A program made the position numbers and the translations under genes. A model generated the notes under the pieces. It was not told where the DNA came from. It saw nothing but the letters and a program-made list of their open reading frames with translations, and did no database searches. From Crocinitomicaceae bacterium (GTDB taxonomy: Bacteria; Bacteroidota; Bacteroidia; Flavobacteriales_D; Crocinitomicaceae), in contig PAQM01000028.1 in the NCBI GenBank assembly GCA_002709305.1, positions 1 to 64,000 of the forward strand: 64,000 nt of DNA, written 5' to 3'. Positions 60,693 through 64,000 of this stretch are shown here, piece by piece. Each line of letters opens with the position of its first letter. Position 1 is the first letter of the stretch.

Positions 60693-60986
60693 CTATTTTG
60701 AATTTACTTTTTCCTTCTTCATTATAGCATATGCTATAATAATATATCCAATAACTAATAGGATCGGAGAAATTGTAATTCTTCTATGGCTAAACAATTC
60801 ACTAGCATCAAATTGATTTGGGTCATCCGAACCACCACCAATCATCAAAATAAAACCAAGAATATTAATAGCAAGTCCAAAAAGTAAGATTTTATAATTT
60901 TTTTTACTAAATGAGAATAATTTTTCTTCATTAAACTCGCCTAATGAAGTTGATTTTTTTTTGCTGGGTTTGTTAATTGAACTCAT
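60693..60986 (-). CDS. DUF3098 small membrane protein
   Basis: 97 aa from the ATG giving MSSINKPSK; a nine-codon upstream extension is possible. A polar, Lys-rich N-terminus precedes two membrane helices (about 36-54 and 73-90). NYKILLFGLAINILGFILMIGGGSDDPNQFD (~33-63) carries the conserved GGGSxDPxxF hallmark of DUF3098. The function is unknown. It lies between ftsX and uppP, a conserved Bacteroidota arrangement, so a link to cell-wall synthesis or division is inferred. Confidence 0.9.
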   Translation of the reverse strand: MSSINKPSKKKSTSLGEFNEEKLFSFSKKNYKILLFGLAINILGFILMIGGGSDDPNQFDASELFSHRRITISPILLVIGYIIIAYAIMKKEKVNSK

Positions 60987-61022
60987 TTTTATTTTTTTAT
61001 TACCGAAATACAAATACCAAAA

Positions 61023-61910
61023 TTAATACAAATCATTTAACTTCATTCGTAAATATTTATTAAGAGCGAAGAAAGTAGAAATATAAGTTATAAAAATACC
61101 TATGAATATAAGAGAACCCAAAAGTGTTAGAAATGCATTTATAGAATAACTAATTTCAATTGAATCAAAAACATTATTTAACGCATAAAACAAACCAAAA
61201 AGCAAGGCTAGAGATATTATGCCACTAACAAAGCCTATAAGAATAGATTTTAATAAAAACGGTCTTCTTATATAAGAAGATGTTGCTCCAACAAGCTGCA
61301 TCGTTTTAATCGAAAATCGTTTTGAATATAACGCTAACCGTATTGTATTATTAATCATTGCCACAGCAATAAGAATGAGAAGAATAGCAACTGCTCCAAA
61401 CAAATAAACAAACTGTTTAAATCCAAGGTTTACTGACTCTACACTAGCCTTATCATAACTTACTTCTTCTATACTATCTTGGTACTCTGAAAAAAGATCT
61501 CTTTTTATTTTATCCATTCCTTCTAGTGTCGCATACTCTTCAATAGGGTTAAATCCAATTGTTGGTGGTAATGGATTAGTACCCTCAAAAATTTCTAAAA
61601 TATTATCTGTGTTTTGATCCTGACCAGTAAACTCTTCAATAGCTCTTTCAGGAGACACATAAAAAACTTTACGAAATTGGCTCCAAGTCTTTAACTCCTG
61701 TTCAACTTGCTTAATATCAGCGGAATTCATTTCTGATTTAAAAAACAAGTCTCCTTGTAAATTTTCCTTAGCTTGTTTTTGAATATTCTCCAAACCAAAA
61801 ATTGCCCCTAATACGATCCCTATCATGAACAAAACAAGTGATATTCCAACAATTGTAGAAATATAACTTGATGTTACTCCAAATTGATTGTTTTTTTTAT
61901 TTGCTGCCAT
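61023..61910 (-). CDS. ftsX: cell-division protein FtsX
   Basis: 295 aa with the FtsX layout: a cytoplasmic start, one membrane helix (~16-38), a periplasmic loop (~40-160), then three membrane helices (~166-188, ~217-240 and ~262-286). The loop has EQELKTWSQFRKVFYVSPERAIEEF, as in FtsX. The later segment MINNTIRLALYSKRFSIKTMQLVGAT is the conserved permease helix region. With FtsE it forms an ABC-type complex that activates septal murein hydrolases, usually through EnvC; an EnvC-like protein is encoded at 25249. ftsE is not adjacent. First gene of the run to queA. Confidence 0.93.
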   Translation of the reverse strand: MAANKKNNQFGVTSSYISTIVGISLVLFMIGIVLGAIFGLENIQKQAKENLQGDLFFKSEMNSADIKQVEQELKTWSQFRKVFYVSPERAIEEFTGQDQNTDNILEIFEGTNPLPPTIGFNPIEEYATLEGMDKIKRDLFSEYQDSIEEVSYDKASVESVNLGFKQFVYLFGAVAILLILIAVAMINNTIRLALYSKRFSIKTMQLVGATSSYIRRPFLLKSILIGFVSGIISLALLFGLFYALNNVFDSIEISYSINAFLTLLGSLIFIGIFITYISTFFALNKYLRMKLNDLY

Positions 61911-62111
61911 TTTATGAAAGTAAAAAAATCAAAGTTACTTAACTTAAAGTGTAATAAATAGTTTTTAATGTCAACTTGTGAATACATAAAATTTAATCTA
62001 CATAGACAGTAAGTTAAAGAGCTAAATCTATAATAACATTAAAGTTATTTTCTACTATATTTACACCTAACCAAAAATTATTTTTTATTATAAAGTTTGA
62101 AAAAAGACAGT

Positions 62112-63794
62112 ATGCACAAAAATCAATTATCAGACATTGAAATATCTCAAAAAGCTAAAATACATCCGATTAGAGAAATAGGAGAAAAATTATCCATACA
62201 AGAAGACTCGTTAGAATTATATGGGAAATATAAGGCTAAACTTCCATTAAGCTTAATAAACGAATTAGAAATTAAAAAAAATCATTTGATTTTAGTGACT
62301 GCAATGACACCTACTCCATCAGGAGAAGGAAAAACAACAACATCAATAGGCCTTACTGAGGGATTAAATAAAATTGGAAAGAAAACAACTGTTGTTCTAC
62401 GTGAACCTTCTTTAGGTCCTGTTTTTGGCATAAAAGGAGGTGCTGCCGGTGGAGGGTTTTCTCAGGTAATCCCAATGGAAGATATTAATCTTCATTTTAC
62501 TGGAGATTTTTCAGCTATTGAAAAAGCAAATAATTTACTCTCCGCATTAATAGATAATAATCTTCAGTCAAAAATAGATAATCTTAATATTGATCCAAGA
62601 ACGATATCATGGAAACGTGTTATGGATATGAACGATAGAGCACTTAGAGATATTATTATTGGATTAGGTGGTACTGGAAATGGAATACCACGACAAGATA
62701 GTTTTAACATCACACCAGCGTCTGAAATAATGGCCATTCTTTGTATGGCAGAAAATTTTGAAGATCTCAAAATACGTCTAGGAAAAATTTACATAGGGCT
62801 GACATTTGATAAAAAACCAATCTATGCTAGTGATTTAAAAGCAGAAAACGCAATGGCAATTTTATTAAAAGATGCTATTAAACCGAATCTAGTTCAAACA
62901 ATGGAAGGAAATCCTGCTATTATTCATGGAGGGCCTTTTGCCAATATTGCGCAAGGTACAAACTCTATTTTAGCTACCAAAATAGCACTATCGTTATCAA
63001 AATATGTAGTTACAGAAGCTGGATTTGGAGCTGATTTAGGCGCTGAAAAGTTTTTAAATATAAAATGTGTGTCAAGTAAATTAAAACCAGATGCTGTTGT
63101 TTTAGTGGCTACAATTAGAGCCTTAAGGCATCATGGAGGAGCATTAAAAGAAGACTACAACAAGCCAAATATAGATTTTACAGCTAACGGTTTTGAAAAT
63201 CTAGAAAAACATATAGAGAATATTAAAAAATTCAACCTATCACCAATTGTAGCGATTAATGCTTTTCCAAATGACTCTGAAGAAGAAATAAAATTAATTC
63301 AATCTAAATGTGATAAAATTGGTGTTAAAGCTATTGTTGCTAATGGTTGGGCAAAAGGAGGAAATGGAATGATTGATCTAGCAGAAAGTGTTGTTTCTGA
63401 AATCAACTCTAAAAAAAGTGAATTTACTCAACTATATCAATGGGAATCACAAGTAAAGGACAAAATTGAAAAAATTGCAGTTGAAATTTATGGTGCTGAA
63501 GGTGTTGACTATTCAAAAAAAGCACTAGCTGAATTAGACAGAATTAATAGTCTTGGATTGAGTAGCTTACCTATTTGTATGGCAAAAACACAAAAATCAT
63601 TTTCAGATAACGATAAATTATTTGGTAGGCCTTCAGATTTTAGAATAACTGTTCGTGAATTTGAATTCGCTTCTGGTGCTGGATTTATTATCCCAATCTT
63701 AGGGAAAATGATGAGAATGCCTGGTCTACCATCTAAGCCTGCCTCTGAAAAAATGGAAATAGATAATAATGGTCAAATTTCAGGATTATCTTAA
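62112..63794 (+). CDS. fhs: formate-tetrahydrofolate ligase
   Basis: 560 aa from the ATG at 62112; the frame can be opened 15 nt earlier at a TTG. P-loop TPTPSGEGKTTTSIGL (~66-81), FGIKGGAAGGGFSQVIPMEDINLHFTGDF (~107-135), LVQTMEGNPAIIHGGPFANIAQGTNS (~262-287) and EAGFGADLGAEKFLNIKC (~305-322) are typical. The length matches the family. It makes 10-formyl-THF from formate, THF and ATP, feeding purine and one-carbon metabolism. It is divergent from ftsX (~200 nt apart). A TATATTTA at 62056-62063 could be a -7 box; nothing else was seen in that gap. Confidence 0.97.
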   Translation: MHKNQLSDIEISQKAKIHPIREIGEKLSIQEDSLELYGKYKAKLPLSLINELEIKKNHLILVTAMTPTPSGEGKTTTSIGLTEGLNKIGKKTTVVLREPSLGPVFGIKGGAAGGGFSQVIPMEDINLHFTGDFSAIEKANNLLSALIDNNLQSKIDNLNIDPRTISWKRVMDMNDRALRDIIIGLGGTGNGIPRQDSFNITPASEIMAILCMAENFEDLKIRLGKIYIGLTFDKKPIYASDLKAENAMAILLKDAIKPNLVQTMEGNPAIIHGGPFANIAQGTNSILATKIALSLSKYVVTEAGFGADLGAEKFLNIKCVSSKLKPDAVVLVATIRALRHHGGALKEDYNKPNIDFTANGFENLEKHIENIKKFNLSPIVAINAFPNDSEEEIKLIQSKCDKIGVKAIVANGWAKGGNGMIDLAESVVSEINSKKSEFTQLYQWESQVKDKIEKIAVEIYGAEGVDYSKKALAELDRINSLGLSSLPICMAKTQKSFSDNDKLFGRPSDFRITVREFEFASGAGFIIPILGKMMRMPGLPSKPASEKMEIDNNGQISGLS

Positions 63795-63834
63795 TCCTAA
63801 ATTATAGCTGTTTTATTTAACAAATCTTTTCAAA

Positions 63835-64000
63835 ATGGTATCAATCATTATGCCCGTTAATAATTCAGCTATTTACTTATCTGAATGCATCGATTCAATT
63901 ATCAACCAATCTTATAAAGATTGGGAAATTATCGCTGTGAATAATGGTTCTAAGGATAATTCGTTAGAAATATTAAAAAAATTTGAATTAAAAGATAGAA
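63835..64000 (+). CDS. family 2 glycosyltransferase, N-terminal part (runs off right edge)
   Basis: The ATG at 63835-63837 opens a frame to the window edge (55 codons). It reads as the start of a GT2 (GT-A) domain: VSIIMPVNNSAIYLSECIDSI, INQSYKDWEIIAVNNGSKDNS. In most members the nucleotide-binding stretch is VDDGSTDNS; here both Asp positions are Asn (NNG). It starts 40 nt after fhs. The family transfers sugars in glycan or lipid synthesis; the acceptor is unknown as most of the gene is outside. Confidence 0.85.
   Translation, partial: MVSIIMPVNNSAIYLSECIDSIINQSYKDWEIIAVNNGSKDNSLEILKKFELKDR

Overview
The window is an AT-rich chromosomal segment from a member of the phylum Bacteroidota, most likely a marine Flavobacteriales lineage (inference). 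The evidence is of several kinds. Secreted proteins carry type IX secretion (T9SS) C-terminal sorting domains. One protein has SprB-type repeats. Several genes have TAnnTTTG-like -7 boxes rather than E. coli-type promoters. Gene neighbourhoods are typical of the phylum: ftsX-DUF3098-uppP-truB-queA; flippase-dut-nucleotidyltransferase-TPR-DUF4292-EnvC; and ctaB-coxIII-coxIII-cox4-Sco-DUF420.

Layout. 1-4.5 kb is an accessory region. It holds the 5' part of a DNA cytosine-C5 methyltransferase running off the left edge, an unknown gene behind a 22-bp perfect palindrome, and a minus-strand run of five poorly known genes (a 50-aa overlapping small gene, a 121-aa unknown, a VWA protein, a 192-aa secreted unknown and a papain-fold-like secreted protein). 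This run is bracketed by unusual arrays in which A-tracts and T-tracts alternate about every 10.3 bp. 4.6-11.6 kb encodes secreted or surface proteins: MORN, DUF1566, LamG plus T9SS, and a 1576-aa subtilisin-like protease with PKD domains and a T9SS tail. 11.7-15.5 kb has a LemA/M48 protease pair, a small barrel, a tiny membrane protein and an acyltransferase-3. 15.6-21.3 kb has era, der and a giant outer-membrane protein.

21.4-32 kb is an envelope and polysaccharide region: NlpC/P60 hydrolase, Wzz-like protein, O-antigen ligase, methyltransferase, a degenerate-active-site EnvC, DUF4292, a TPR lipoprotein, a sugar nucleotidyltransferase, dUTPase and a flippase. 32-39.4 kb is housekeeping: enoyl-CoA hydratase, HemJ, lysS, SRPBCC protein, rpoN, asnS, pth. 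39.4-42.1 kb is a TolQ/ExbB - 4-TM protein - ExbD - ExbD operon closed by a clear intrinsic terminator. 42.3-45.2 kb is a large FG-GAP/SprB-repeat T9SS protein, followed by tRNA-Ser(GGA), asparaginase, TatD, a barrel and galE. 49-52.7 kb holds a lipoprotein, an MBL hydrolase, a glycosyltransferase and a glycine-rich (GGN)n lipoprotein. 52.7-58 kb is a cytochrome c oxidase assembly/subunit cluster with two Sco-type proteins and two subunit III proteins, both with large inserts. 58-62 kb is queA-truB-uppP-DUF3098-ftsX. 62.1 kb to the end is formate-THF ligase and the start of a family 2 glycosyltransferase.

The most unusual signals are the helically phased alternating A/T-tract arrays at both ends of the 1.2-4.2 kb gene run, the approximately 50% G+C structured island at 3541-3600, and the dual independently coded 9-bp Gly-Gly-Asn arrays. 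I saw no CRISPR array, insertion sequence or rRNA.
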